DNA from: Gammaproteobacteria bacterium | GTDB taxonomy: Bacteria > Pseudomonadota > Gammaproteobacteria > Xanthomonadales > Wenzhouxiangellaceae | Direction: 5' to 3' | DNA length: 64,000 nt | Assembly: GCA_021772985.1 (NCBI GenBank) | Contig: JAJFKX010000008.1 | Location: 62,001 to 126,000 of the forward strand | Shown here: in pieces, positions 63,445 to 64,000 of the stretch | Layout of the letters: every line of letters begins with the position of its first letter | How positions within the stretch are numbered: the stretch's first letter is position 1 | Translations under genes and position numbers: made by a program | Notes under the pieces: model-generated | Told to the model about the DNA's origin: nothing | Seen by the model: only the letters and a program-made list of their open reading frames with translations | Database searches by the model: none

Positions 63445-64000
63445 GTGAATGTGTTTCGTGAAATCAAGGAACGACATGTGCTCCAGGCAGTTGGGGTTTA
63501 TGTAGGTGCGTGCTGGGTACTGATTGAGATTCTTGACCGGCTGGTGGAGCGTTACCTGCTGTCACCAACACTTACGGATGTATTCTTCTGGGGGCTGTTT
63601 TCATTGCTGCCGGCAGTTATTTTGATTGCATACGCACACGGTAAGCCCGGCAAAGACAAGGTTACCCGTTCAGAAATAGTAGGGGTACCAATTAACCTGA
63701 TTGCCACTACTGGTTTGCTGATTACCATGTTTTCCGGCCAGCATATGGGTAGCACCGCTGAAAAAGTGATGGTGTTAAACGAAAATGGCCAGGCGGTCGA
63801 GGAATATGTACCTAAAGCGGGCTTTCGGCGCTCGATGTTGTTGTTTTTCTGGAACAACAATACAGGCGATGCAGAATTGGATTGGCTGCAATACGGTGTG
63901 GCGGAAATGTTGTCGCACGATCTTAGTCAAAACCCTTATCTAAGCCCAACCTCGGCTTACACCAATTATGAGTGGGGCTTTTTTTCACGACTGTTGCGGG
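63445..64000 (+). CDS. TolB/FlgO-like N-terminal membrane protein (cut by right edge)
   Basis: GTG start at 63445 with GGAG at 63435-63438. About 185 residues are visible without a stop. The start VNVFREIKERHVLQAVGVYVGACWVLIEI resembles the FRELKRRNV.. N-terminal segment common to a large group of TPR/adenylate-cyclase-like and TolB-like regulators. Two or three membrane helices follow (to about residue 100). The segment FFWNNNTGDAELDWLQYGVAEMLSHDLSQNPYL matches the TolB/FlgO-type domain. The rest, probably TPR or WD40-like repeats, lies beyond the window. Confidence 0.75.
   Translation, partial: MNVFREIKERHVLQAVGVYVGACWVLIEILDRLVERYLLSPTLTDVFFWGLFSLLPAVILIAYAHGKPGKDKVTRSEIVGVPINLIATTGLLITMFSGQHMGSTAEKVMVLNENGQAVEEYVPKAGFRRSMLLFFWNNNTGDAELDWLQYGVAEMLSHDLSQNPYLSPTSAYTNYEWGFFSRLLR

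Overview
The window looks like a chromosomal segment of an aerobic or microaerobic gammaproteobacterium. The run hemW-rdgB-rph / yicC-gmk-rpoZ-spoT-ridA-recG, the speA/speE pair and the CDP-glucoseen-reductase-like flavoprotein resemble the Xanthomonadales/Woeseiales side of that class. This placement rests on gene order and protein resemblance only. G+C is around one half by eye. I found no tRNA, rRNA, CRISPR array, insertion sequence or prophage.

Region 1 (1-7,670, minus strand) is a complete cbb3 cytochrome oxidase locus, ccoN-ccoO-ccoQ-ccoP-(95-aa membrane protein)-ccoG-short ccoH-ccoI. Most genes are joined by ATGA overlaps, and ccoI runs off the left edge. Two Tat-exported high-potential iron-sulfur proteins (HiPIPs) lie upstream. 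Two palindromes matching the FNR/ANR box precede ccoN (one mismatch) and HiPIP 1 (perfect), so a low-oxygen respiratory regulon is likely.

Region 2 (7,670-15,600) holds an orphan family-5 solute-binding lipoprotein, a LEA-type lipoprotein, a long non-coding stretch ending in a strong terminator, hslV without hslU, a 1,061-aa BNR/VPS10-like beta-propeller protein and a LolA-fold periplasmic protein. Region 3 (15,600-24,900) is core housekeeping: heme chaperone, nucleotide-pool cleaning, RNA processing, GMP kinase, RNAP omega, ppGpp metabolism, RidA and RecG.

Region 4 (24,900-38,100) begins with a tandem duplication of an IPTL-CTERM-like exported protein. It continues with uncharacterised proteins, polyamine synthesis (speA, speE), a dicarboxylate/amino-acid symporter, glnS, an MBL-fold hydrolase and a D-aminoacylase-like lipoprotein that has lost the usual HxH metal motif.

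Region 5 (38,600-44,150) is the most intriguing locus: an ECF-type sigma factor, a cysteine-less anti-sigma-like membrane protein, a secreted cysteine-containing protein of unknown family, and a 1,118-aa exported TPR-CHAT protein with an intact His/Cys dyad. It looks like a regulated envelope caspase-like protease module.

Region 6 (44,200-64,000) has an M20 peptidase, an AddB/AddA-like helicase-nuclease pair, two more AT-rich genes (a methyltransferase and an EreA/ChaN-like exported protein), an S9 peptidase and a five-gene envelope/lipid operon (DUF2007-like, hotdog thioesterase, PlsC, YheT, TPR-sulfotransferase). It ends with a 2Fe-2S flavoprotein reductase, a small exported protein and the start of a TolB/FlgO-like membrane protein cut by the right edge.
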